Shown here one piece after another: positions 6,227-11,333 of a stretch of DNA of 11,333 bases. The translations under genes and the position numbers were made by a program. Source of the stretch: an uncultured Oscillospiraceae bacterium (GTDB taxonomy: Bacteria; Bacillota; Clostridia; Oscillospirales; Oscillospiraceae); NCBI GenBank assembly GCA_910587505.1, contig CAJULD010000068.1:1-11333 (forward strand). Direction: 5' to 3'. A model generated the notes under the pieces. It worked only from the letters and a program-made list of their open reading frames with translations, did no database searches and was not told where the DNA came from. Each line of letters starts with the position of its first letter. Position 1 is the first letter of the stretch.

Positions 6227-6270
6227 AAAACCCCGGAAACCCCTGATTTCAAGGGCTTCCGGGGCTCTTT
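6200..6270. other. Probable attachment-site region (host/element junction)
   Basis: The recombinase gene ends at 6226 and the host queA gene ends at 6269, so the crossover of a recombinase-mediated insertion most likely falls in or near this interval. Serine integrases share only a few identical bases between attB and attP, so the core cannot be identified from one junction alone. The partner junction is outside the window. Confidence 0.45.
6226..6264. terminator. Bidirectional intrinsic terminator between recombinase and queA
   Basis: CCCCGGAA (6231-6238) pairs with TTCCGGGG (6257-6264). After one mismatch, CCC (6240-6242) pairs with GGG (6253-6255) inside the stem. For leftward transcription from queA the hairpin is followed by TTTTT, a strong intrinsic terminator placed just after the queA stop. 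For the recombinase the tail is the weaker CTCTTTACTT. The T tract of the queA terminator is also the A tract that overlaps the recombinase stop. Confidence 0.85.
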
Positions 6271-7330
6271 ACTTGGCCGGGTCAATCGTATCTGTTATGA
6301 ACATGGCGTCCCCGAAGGAGAAAAACCGGTACCGCTCCCTTACCGCCTCCTCATAGGCCGCCAACACCCGCTCCCGGCCCGCCAGGGCCGACACCAGCAT
6401 GATGAGGGTGCTCTCCGGCAGATGGAAGTTGGTGATAAGCCCATCCATCACCCTGAACCGGTAACCGGGATAGATGAAGATATTCGTCCACCCCGCCCTC
6501 GCCTCCATGTGGCCTGACTCGTCCGCCCAGCTCTCAATGGTCCGGCAGGAGGTGGTGCCCACGCAGACACAGCGTCCCCCCGCCGCTCTGGTGCGGTTGA
6601 TAAGGTCCGCCGTCTCCTGGGGAATCACGCAATATTCGCTGTGCATGTCGTGATCCGTGATCTCCTCCTCCTTCACCGGGCGGAAGGTGCCAAGACCCAC
6701 ATGGAGGGTCACATACCCGATGTTCACCCCCATCTCCCGGATCTCCTCCATCAGCTCCTCTGTAAAATGGAGTCCCGCCGTGGGAGCGGCGGCGGAGCCG
6801 GACACCCGGGCGTACACCGTCTGATACCGTTCCCGGTCCTGAAGCTCCGCCCTGATGTAGGGCGGCAGGGGCATCCTTCCCAACCGCTCCAGCACCTCCA
6901 GAAAGATTCCCTTATAGTGGAAGCACACCAGCCGGTTGCCGCCCTCCACCTCGCCCACGATCTCCGCCGTCAGCTCGCCGTTTTTCCCAAAGGATACACG
7001 GGCGCCGGGCCGCAGCTTCTTCCCCGGACGGACCAGGCACTCCCACACGTTCTCCCCCCGGTCGATGAGCAGCAGCACCTCGCAGGCCCCGCCCAGCGTT
7101 CCGTCGGCGCGAATCCGGCTGCCCAGCAGCCGGGCGGGCAGCACGCGGGAGTCGTTCATGATAAGGCAGTCCCCCGGACGCAGCAGCGATGGCAGCTCGT
7201 GAAAGCGCCGGTGGGCCCACGCCCCCGTCTCTCTGTCCAGCGTCAGCAGCCGGGAGGAGTCCCGCCGCTCCAGAGGCGTCTGGGCGATGAGCTCCGGCGG
7301 GAGCTCGTAGTAAAAATCATGCGTCTTCAA
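6269..7330 (-). CDS. queA: S-adenosylmethionine:tRNA ribosyltransferase-isomerase
   Basis: A 353-aa cytosolic enzyme that moves the ribosyl part of SAM onto 7-aminomethyl-7-deazaguanine in tRNA to make epoxyqueuosine, a step in queuosine synthesis. Length is normal for the family. Family blocks visible: ELPPELIAQTPLERRDSSRLL near the N-terminus, DCLIMNDSRVLPARL, SAAAPTAGLHFTEELM, NIGYVTLHVGLGTFRPV, ITDHDMHSEYCVI, GTTSCRTIES, TNFHLPESTLIMLVSAL and the closing YRFFSFGDAMFI. The start is a TTG codon at 7330 with AAGGAAG close upstream; no ATG of matching reach is present. It lies 23 bp behind the spoIID-like gene and is probably cotranscribed with it. The 3' end abuts the element junction but the reading frame seems complete. 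Confidence 0.97.
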   Translation of the reverse strand: MKTHDFYYELPPELIAQTPLERRDSSRLLTLDRETGAWAHRRFHELPSLLRPGDCLIMNDSRVLPARLLGSRIRADGTLGGACEVLLLIDRGENVWECLVRPGKKLRPGARVSFGKNGELTAEIVGEVEGGNRLVCFHYKGIFLEVLERLGRMPLPPYIRAELQDRERYQTVYARVSGSAAAPTAGLHFTEELMEEIREMGVNIGYVTLHVGLGTFRPVKEEEITDHDMHSEYCVIPQETADLINRTRAAGGRCVCVGTTSCRTIESWADESGHMEARAGWTNIFIYPGYRFRVMDGLITNFHLPESTLIMLVSALAGRERVLAAYEEAVRERYRFFSFGDAMFITDTIDPAK

Positions 7331-7353
7331 CTTCTCTTCCTTCCTATCCGTCC

Positions 7354-9045
7354 CTATCTGGAGATCCTCTCCAGAGAAATTCCCGTATAGTAGAATAACA
7401 GAATATCCTCATAAGTATACCCCTGCTCCGCCATGGCCCTGGCTCCGTACTGGCTCATGCCCACGCCGTGGCCCCAGCCGGTGCCGGTGATGGTGATCCC
7501 GTTCCCCGTCCCACCGGTACCGGCGCTGATGGCCGGCTGAAGGACCGAAGTGCCGGTGGAGGTGATCACATGGGCGGTCCCGCCTCCGAAGAGCCCCACC
7601 AGTCCCTTGCCGGAGATGGTGTAGGCGCTGTTCAGATCGGACAGGGACTCCCCTCCGCGGTTGACGGACCAGCTTTTGCTCCCGCCGCTGCCGCCGCCGT
7701 TGATGGTAAAACGCATGCTCTTGGTATCCAGCGTCCAGCGGCAGTCCTCTTTTGTCAGGACCACCGTTTTTCCGGAGGAATCCCTGACGGTCACCTCCGC
7801 CACATTGCCGGTGGGCGTGGTCCGGGAGACCCAGGCCGCATTCACCGTTCCGATGGAATAGCCCTTTTCCCGCAGCCTGGCCGACAGCTGGCTGTAGGTA
7901 TAGTTGATGGTATAGGCATAATCCGGAATCTCCGTCAGCTTCTCGTAGGGGTCCTCCTTCCCCACCAGATAGGGCAGCGGATGGGACCACACGTTCTCCG
8001 ACGACTCCGACGCGCCGCCGTTGGCGGAGCAGTAGTAAGTCTCCGCATATTTCCCGCCGTAGGTGGCCACCATCCCCGCCGTCTCCTGCACTGCCTGGTC
8101 CGTCAGGACGCTGGCCAGGTTGACCCCCTGATAGACCTGACAGTCGGTGGTATTGCATACGTCGAAGCGGTAACCGGTGTAGTGCTTGCTGGGCAGCAGG
8201 GCATAGGTCCGGGCACAGACCGCCTGGGCCTTCAGCGCCTCCAGCGGCCACGCGGGACTCATTTCATAGGGCAGCACCCCCCGGACGTAGTCGTCCAGAG
8301 GGACCACGTTAATGACATTGATGTTTCCTCCCGTGCTGCGGCGGTATTCAAACCCCCCGTACCATCGGTATCCCCTGAACCAGGTCTGGGCTTTTCCCGC
8401 CCCGTTGTGGGGCTGAATTCCAAGACTTCTGGCCCCGGAGCAGTCAAAGGCGAACAGGATCGTATCGCTGCCGGTAACGGTAACCACCACGCCGGTGGCG
8501 CTGGGCGACGACACATCGCCGGACGCCGCCCGGTCCATGCCGTAGCGGTCCCGCCAGCTGCGGGTCGCATAGGTGGCAGCGGCCACCTCCGCCTCTTCCC
8601 GGGTGGCAAAGCTGCCCATTCGGACCCGGTAAACGTTATTGACAAAAGCGGGGAATGCGTCCGGCAGCTGCCCGGCGGCATAGGAAGCCTCGTCAAAGGA
8701 GGGGAACTCCTCCCGCAGCTGGACGTGATAGCCGCCGATCACCGACTCCGTCTGGGCGGTACGCGTGGGGGAACAGGTCTTGCCGCTGCGGTAGATCGTA
8801 CTGTCGGCGGTCATGGACAAGGTGGTGTCCGGCAGATATCCGATCTGCCGGAAGGCGCGGGTGTCCTCGTCGAACCAGCCCAGATAATATCCAGCCCCCT
8901 CGTAATTTTCCAGATTGGCGGAGTACAGGGCCTTATCTCCGAAATAGAGACCGGCCTTGATGATACTCTCCGCGGCGCGGGCAGAAGCGGACAATGTGAC
9001 CGCAGTCAGCATACAGAGAAAAAAAGTGCACAAAAACTTCTTCAT
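7354..9045 (-). CDS. SpoIID/LytB-domain cell-wall protein with SPOR-like segment
   Basis: A 563-aa secreted protein. The ATG at 9045 is chosen because it has GGAGG upstream and opens a clean signal peptide (MKKFLCTFFLCMLTAVTLSASARA); an upstream ATG at 9120 would spoil the signal. Residues about 104-162 look like a SPOR-type peptidoglycan-binding repeat (YRVRMGSFATREEAEVAAATY). A SpoIID domain follows: LDDYVRGVLPYEMSPAWPLEALKAQAVCARTYA (250-282, E261 in the place of the catalytic glutamate), DVCNTTDCQVYQG, YYCSANGGASESSENVW (337-353) and GWGHGVGMSQYGARAMA (523-539). SpoIID enzymes cut peptide-stripped glycan strands, notably during spore engulfment. Whether this is the sporulation protein or a vegetative homologue cannot be told; it is longer than Bacillus SpoIID because of the N-terminal extension. 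Confidence 0.9.
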   Translation of the reverse strand: MKKFLCTFFLCMLTAVTLSASARAAESIIKAGLYFGDKALYSANLENYEGAGYYLGWFDEDTRAFRQIGYLPDTTLSMTADSTIYRSGKTCSPTRTAQTESVIGGYHVQLREEFPSFDEASYAAGQLPDAFPAFVNNVYRVRMGSFATREEAEVAAATYATRSWRDRYGMDRAASGDVSSPSATGVVVTVTGSDTILFAFDCSGARSLGIQPHNGAGKAQTWFRGYRWYGGFEYRRSTGGNINVINVVPLDDYVRGVLPYEMSPAWPLEALKAQAVCARTYALLPSKHYTGYRFDVCNTTDCQVYQGVNLASVLTDQAVQETAGMVATYGGKYAETYYCSANGGASESSENVWSHPLPYLVGKEDPYEKLTEIPDYAYTINYTYSQLSARLREKGYSIGTVNAAWVSRTTPTGNVAEVTVRDSSGKTVVLTKEDCRWTLDTKSMRFTINGGGSGGSKSWSVNRGGESLSDLNSAYTISGKGLVGLFGGGTAHVITSTGTSVLQPAISAGTGGTGNGITITGTGWGHGVGMSQYGARAMAEQGYTYEDILLFYYTGISLERISR

Positions 9046-9071
9046 GGAACCTCCAAATGGGAAAAAAGCGG

Positions 9072-9100
9072 TTGACAGCGTACAAAAAATGTGGTATGTA
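9072..9100 (+). promoter_or_regulatory. Candidate rightward promoter for asd
   Basis: A consensus -35 TTGACA (9072-9077) and a weak -10 TATGTA (9095-9100) are 17 bp apart. The -10 overlaps the left end of the large palindrome. Transcription from here would give asd a leader of about 245 nt. Confidence 0.55.
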
Positions 9101-9133
9101 TTATTCCTGTGCCAGGCCACAGGAACAATACAT
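9096..9133. promoter_or_regulatory. 38-bp near-perfect palindrome between the divergent spoIID-like and asd genes
   Basis: ATGTATTaTTCCTGTG (9096-9111) is the inverse complement of CACAGGAAcAATACAT (9118-9133) except for one position, around a 6-nt centre. It overlaps the -10 of the candidate asd promoter. On the other strand a TTGTTC-N17-AATAAT pair (9123-9128 and 9100-9105) lies within the palindrome and could serve the spoIID-like/queA operon. The position suggests an operator controlling both directions. An RNA hairpin is the alternative, if transcription starts further upstream. Confidence 0.6.
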
Positions 9134-9353
9134 TCTGATCAGAGCCGTTTTGCTCGCCGCCGCAAACGGCGGCAACCGCAAAACATGGCGCATATTGCTT
9201 CCGGACTTCCGGTTCGGAGGCAACATATACGGTACGTTCCCGCAGGGAACGCATACCATGGTAACAGTATACACGGGACAGGAGGATTTTTCAACCCAGG
9301 ATTCGACAGTTTTCCCTCCTGGCCCCCTGCCAATTTTTACTGGAGGTTTTCTC
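9134..9353 (+). promoter_or_regulatory. Structured 5' leader of asd, possible cis-regulatory RNA
   Basis: A 220-bp non-coding stretch packed with stem-loops. The first is GTTTTGC (9147-9153)/GCAAAAC (9178-9184) enclosing GCCGCCG-CAAA-CGGCGGC (9156-9173). The second is TTGCTTCCG (9195-9203)/CGGAGGCAA (9215-9223), with one G-U pair. The third is CGTTCCC (9235-9241)/GGGAACG (9245-9251), extended by GGTA/TACC. Near the gene, CCTCCTG (9315-9321) can pair either with CAGGAGG (9279-9285) or, through CCTCC, with the asd Shine-Dalgarno GGAGG (9342-9346). Lysine riboswitch and T-box signatures were looked for and not found. The frame stays open but lacks protein-like character. Confidence 0.5.
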
Positions 9354-10436
9354 ATGAAAGAATATCGTGTTGGCATTATCGGCTGCACCGGCATGGTGGG
9401 GCAGCGCTTTGTTACCCTCATGGAGGGCCATCCCTGGTTCCGGCTCACCGCCGTGGCCGCCAGTTCCCGCAGCGCGGGCAAGACCTACGAGCAGGCCGTG
9501 GCGGGCCGCTGGGCCATGGACGCGCCCATCCCGGAGAAGGCAAAGAATCTGGTGGTTATGGATGCCGAAACGGACGCGGAACGTCTGGCCGGGACGGTGG
9601 ACTTCGTCTTCTGCGCCGTGGATATGAAGAAGGAGGACATCCGCGCTCTGGAGGAGAAGTACGCCCGTCTGGAGTGCCCGGTGGTCTCCAACAACTCCGC
9701 CCACCGCTGGACCGGGGACGTGCCCATGGTGGTGCCGGAGATCAATGCCGGCCATATCCGGCTCATCGACGCCCAGCGCAGTCGTCTGGGCACCCGGCGA
9801 GGCTTTGTGGCCGTGAAGAGCAACTGCTCCCTCCAGTCCTATGTCCCTGCCCTCACTCCCCTGCTGAAATACGGCATGGACCGGGCGTTGGTATGTACCT
9901 ACCAGGCCATTTCCGGCGCGGGCAAGACCTTCCAGCGCTGGCCGGAAATGGTGGACAACTGCATTCCCTACATCGGCGGCGAGGAAGAGAAGAGCGAGAA
10001 AGAGCCCATGAAGCTGTGGGGCAGAGTGGAGGACGGCAGACTGGTTCTGGCCCAGGGTCCCGCCATCACCGCCCAGTGCTTCCGGGTGGCCTGCCAGGAC
10101 GGCCACATGGCGGCCTGCTTTATGAAGTTCAAAGACGGCTGCAAGCCCACCGAGGAGCAGATCAAAGCCGATTGGGCCGGCTTTGCGGGCCGGGCCCAGG
10201 AGCTGAACCTGCCCTCCGCCCCCAGACAGTTCCTCCACTATTTTGAGGAGCCGGACCGGCCCCAGACCCGGTTGGACCGGATGCTGGAAAACGGTATGGC
10301 GGTTTCCATCGGCCGCCTGCGGCCCGACACCCAGTACGACTACAAGTTCGTCTGCCTCAGCCACAACACCCTCCGTGGCGCGGCCGGCGGCGCGGTTCTG
10401 CTGGCGGAGCTGCTGTGCGCGGAGAATTATATCTGA
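9354..10436 (+). CDS. asd: Aspartate-semialdehyde dehydrogenase, archaeal/fungal type
   Basis: A 360-aa cytosolic enzyme that reduces aspartyl phosphate with NADPH to aspartate semialdehyde, the branch point to lysine/diaminopimelate, threonine and methionine. Seen: the nucleotide-binding GCTGMVGQ (10-17), SSRSAGKTY, VVSNNSAHRW (110-119), VVPEIN, the catalytic C158 in KSNCSLQ, the SGAGK motif (187-191), and RVACQDGH, which carries the expected catalytic histidine; the C-terminal HNTLRGAAGGAVLLAELL is typical. The SNCS active site and length point to the archaeal/fungal branch rather than the shorter classical bacterial form. The start at 9354 has GGAGG 7 nt upstream. The same frame is open back to an ATG at 9057, but that extension covers the leader hairpins and is not homologous in look. 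It is transcribed alone, away from the spoIID-like gene. Confidence 0.96.
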   Translation: MKEYRVGIIGCTGMVGQRFVTLMEGHPWFRLTAVAASSRSAGKTYEQAVAGRWAMDAPIPEKAKNLVVMDAETDAERLAGTVDFVFCAVDMKKEDIRALEEKYARLECPVVSNNSAHRWTGDVPMVVPEINAGHIRLIDAQRSRLGTRRGFVAVKSNCSLQSYVPALTPLLKYGMDRALVCTYQAISGAGKTFQRWPEMVDNCIPYIGGEEEKSEKEPMKLWGRVEDGRLVLAQGPAITAQCFRVACQDGHMAACFMKFKDGCKPTEEQIKADWAGFAGRAQELNLPSAPRQFLHYFEEPDRPQTRLDRMLENGMAVSIGRLRPDTQYDYKFVCLSHNTLRGAAGGAVLLAELLCAENYI

Positions 10437-10480
10437 GGGTGATACTTATTCTTAAAAAAGCACGCTCAAAAAACTCCCGC

Positions 10481-10499
10481 CCTTTTTCCTTAAAAAAGG
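10481..10499. other. Weak AT-rich hairpin downstream of asd
   Basis: CCTTTTT (10481-10487) and AAAAAGG (10493-10499) are inverse complements with a 5-nt loop. It lies about 45 bp after the asd stop. The stem is weak and no T tract follows, so termination here is only a possibility. Confidence 0.3.
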
Positions 10500-10570
10500 A
10501 CCGGAAAGAACTGTTCGGCGGGGCATGGATTGCCTCGCAGGAGCTTCCTGAAAAGTTTTCGTCCACCTGT

Positions 10571-10609
10571 AATTCAGCAGCGGCCCCTTAATGGGGCCGC
10601 TGCTGAATT
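10571..10609. terminator. 17-bp perfect hairpin between convergent asd and antitoxin-like genes
   Basis: AATTCAGCAGCGGCCCC (10571-10587) and GGGGCCGCTGCTGAATT (10593-10609) are perfectly complementary around TTAAT. A G-U pair and two more pairs extend the stem. The location between convergent genes fits a shared terminator, but neither strand has a T tract after the stem, so it is atypical; a stability hairpin or dispersed repeat is also possible. The remainder of the 202-bp gap has no credible gene. Confidence 0.5.
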
Positions 10610-10638
10610 GCACATGGCGGAAGAATTTGTCAAATCGC

Positions 10639-11070
10639 TTACATGGGACTGTCGCAACCATCAGAATTCCCCGCAGGGGCCGCCGCCTCCGTAAACAGCT
10701 CGTCAACCAGCTCCTTTGCCTCCGCGAACCTGACCGCGGGAACAAAAAACCGGATGGTTTCCGAAAAGGACCCCGTTTTGATTGCCAGTCCGGCTCCCAG
10801 CGAACTCTCCCTGATGAAGGGTACGCCGTGCTGCTGTAAAACGTCCGCCAGCATCCCCGCCCAGATGGGACTCTTTTCCGTCAGGAAGCACATTCCCTCA
10901 GATTGCAGAGGCTCCGGGCGCGCTGTCAGCGCCTCATAGGTTTCCATGCTCATGATTACCAGGTCTCCGTAACCGTTTTTCGTGATGAATATGGGCTCGT
11001 CCTTCGCGTGGCAAAGCTCCGCAATCTCTGTGGTATTCCGCAGGTCGGTGATCGGTCTGATTTGCGGCAT
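10639..11070 (-). CDS. Phd/YefM-like antitoxin domain fused to a DUF2007-like domain
   Basis: A 143-aa protein. Residues 1-50 (MPQIRPITDLRNTTEIAELC, then EPIFITKNGYGDLVIMSMETYEAL) match the N-terminal fold of Phd/YefM antitoxins, which bind operator DNA and a partner toxin. From about residue 58 the sequence changes: GMCFLTEKSPIWAGMLADVLQQHGVPFI, then GAGLAIKTG, then RFFVPAVRFAEAKELVDELF, which resembles the DUF2007 'signal transducing' fold seen in small bacterial proteins. This replaces the usual short toxin-binding tail. No toxin gene lies on either side within view: downstream is the asd gap, upstream a divergent start. ATG 11070 has AAAGGAGGGG upstream. An antitoxin-derived transcription regulator is as likely as a working antitoxin. 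The DUF2007 assignment is from recall and less certain than the Phd part. Confidence 0.8.
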   Translation of the reverse strand: MPQIRPITDLRNTTEIAELCHAKDEPIFITKNGYGDLVIMSMETYEALTARPEPLQSEGMCFLTEKSPIWAGMLADVLQQHGVPFIRESSLGAGLAIKTGSFSETIRFFVPAVRFAEAKELVDELFTEAAAPAGNSDGCDSPM

Positions 11071-11096
11071 AAAAGCCCCTCCTTTCTATGTACAGA

Positions 11097-11125
11097 ATTA
11101 TAGCATAATCCTGTATACTTTGCAA
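11097..11125 (-). promoter_or_regulatory. Promoter of the antitoxin-like gene
   Basis: On the minus strand TTGCAA (11120-11125) and a perfect TATAAT (11097-11102) are spaced 17 bp apart. The ATG follows 26 bp after the -10, with an AAAGGAGG site between. This shows the gene is transcribed alone from its own promoter. Confidence 0.75.
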
Positions 11126-11272
11126 GCCGGTTTCCCTGAAGAAATATTCCTGACCCGCCTTGCAAATTTTACAGGGAAGACTTGCTGGACAGTTCCGCCC
11201 CGCAGTGTCATACTGAACCCTGTCAATCGAAGGTCGCCGTAGCTGATGACAAAATGACTGGAGGAATATCTT

Positions 11273-11333
11273 ATGAAGCTTAGGCCTTGTTTGAAAAATA
11301 AATATTGCACAAACACTGAGTATAGGATATTAT
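11273..11333 (+). CDS. Start of an unidentified gene, cut by the window end
   Basis: An ATG at 11273 follows GGAGG at 11260-11264 with an 8-nt spacer, a good ribosome site, and the frame stays open to the last base: MKLRPCLKNKYCTNTEYRIL. Twenty residues are too few to recognise a family. The piece is AT-rich and contains two cysteines. The upstream 147 bp between the antitoxin-like promoter and this start show no clear promoter pair for rightward transcription. Confidence 0.4.
   Translation, partial: MKLRPCLKNKYCTNTEYRIL

Larger units (their letters stand above)
1..6230. mobile_element. Partial prophage or related integrative element (right end, integrase-proximal)
   Basis: Seen directly: a leftward set of replication genes (winged-helix initiator, DnaC-like loader), a divergent Cro-like/XRE repressor pair and a large serine recombinase lie next to each other and stop abruptly at ordinary chromosomal genes (queA, a spoIID-like gene, asd). 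This order, with integrase at the outer edge, then repressor, then divergent Cro and replication genes, is the standard plan of temperate phages of Firmicutes. The element continues beyond position 1, so structural genes and the other attachment site are not visible. A conjugative or mobilisable element remains possible because no capsid, terminase or lysis gene is in view. The right boundary is inferred to lie about 6200-6270, between the recombinase stop and the queA stop. Confidence 0.85.

Noticed and set aside
7468..9075. A 535-codon open frame on the plus strand opposite the spoIID-like gene
   Set aside because: It is the antisense shadow of a GC-rich gene. It is rich in Gly/Arg/Val/His/Ala without domain motifs, has no ribosome site, and the minus-strand frame carries a signal peptide and the SpoIID signatures.
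9057..9353. N-terminal extension of asd by 99 codons to an ATG at 9057
   Set aside because: The segment covers the palindrome and leader hairpins, has no ribosome site comparable to that at 9342, and asd-family proteins begin at the MKEYRVGIIGCTG equivalent.
9100..9353. Lysine riboswitch or T-box upstream of asd
   Set aside because: Neither the L-box conserved core nor the T-box GGGTGGNACCGCG-type sequence could be found, although the position would suit either.
9291..10364. A 357-codon minus-strand frame opposite asd
   Set aside because: The opposite strand encodes all asd active-site motifs. This frame has biased, low-information composition.
1..11333. CRISPR array, tRNA or rRNA
   Set aside because: No regularly spaced repeats, no tRNA cloverleaf ending in CCA or GGTTCRANYCC-type arm, and no rRNA-like sequence were seen.

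Overview
The window looks like one end of a prophage, or a similar integrative element, inserted in the chromosome of a GC-rich, spore-forming Clostridia bacterium. The Oscillospiraceae/Flavonifractor neighbourhood is the best guess. The evidence for this is GC-rich coding, strong AAAGGAGG-type ribosome binding sites, a SpoIID-family cell-wall enzyme and an archaeal/fungal-type aspartate-semialdehyde dehydrogenase. The taxonomic guess is an inference from gene style; there is no rRNA in the window.

Left part, about 1-6230, mobile element. A leftward early operon reads, in order of transcription: a Cro-like HTH protein (3627-3845); a 54-aa unknown protein; a 115-aa winged-helix protein; a 281-aa replication initiator whose N-terminus is a paralogue of the preceding protein; a UDP-galactopyranose mutase (glf); and a DnaC-like helicase loader with an intact Walker A motif. 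The last three genes are joined by ATGA stop/start overlaps. Facing away from the operon are a short XRE repressor (3993-4379) and a large serine recombinase (4460-6226). Together these form a temperate-phage lysogeny switch. Two well-formed divergent promoters lie in the 147-bp gap between repressor and Cro-like gene. Four copies of a TACC-N5-GG(W/C)A operator-like motif lie in or near the switch. The sugar-nucleotide enzyme embedded in the replication operon is the most unexpected gene of the window.

The junction with the host lies close to the end of the recombinase gene. Its TGA stop abuts and overlaps the A/T tract of a hairpin that serves as the terminator of the host queA gene coming from the other side.

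Right part, about 6230-11333, host chromosome. spoIID-like and queA (tRNA queuosine synthesis, TTG start) run leftward with a 23-bp gap and are probably cotranscribed. Facing away is asd (aspartate-semialdehyde dehydrogenase, the lysine/threonine/methionine/diaminopimelate branch point). Between the divergent genes is a 38-bp near-perfect palindrome, then a long leader rich in stem-loops upstream of asd. Beyond asd come about 200 bp of non-coding DNA with a 17-bp perfect hairpin, and a leftward gene that joins a Phd/YefM antitoxin-like N-terminus to a DUF2007-like C-terminus, with no toxin beside it. The window closes on the first codons of an unidentified rightward gene.
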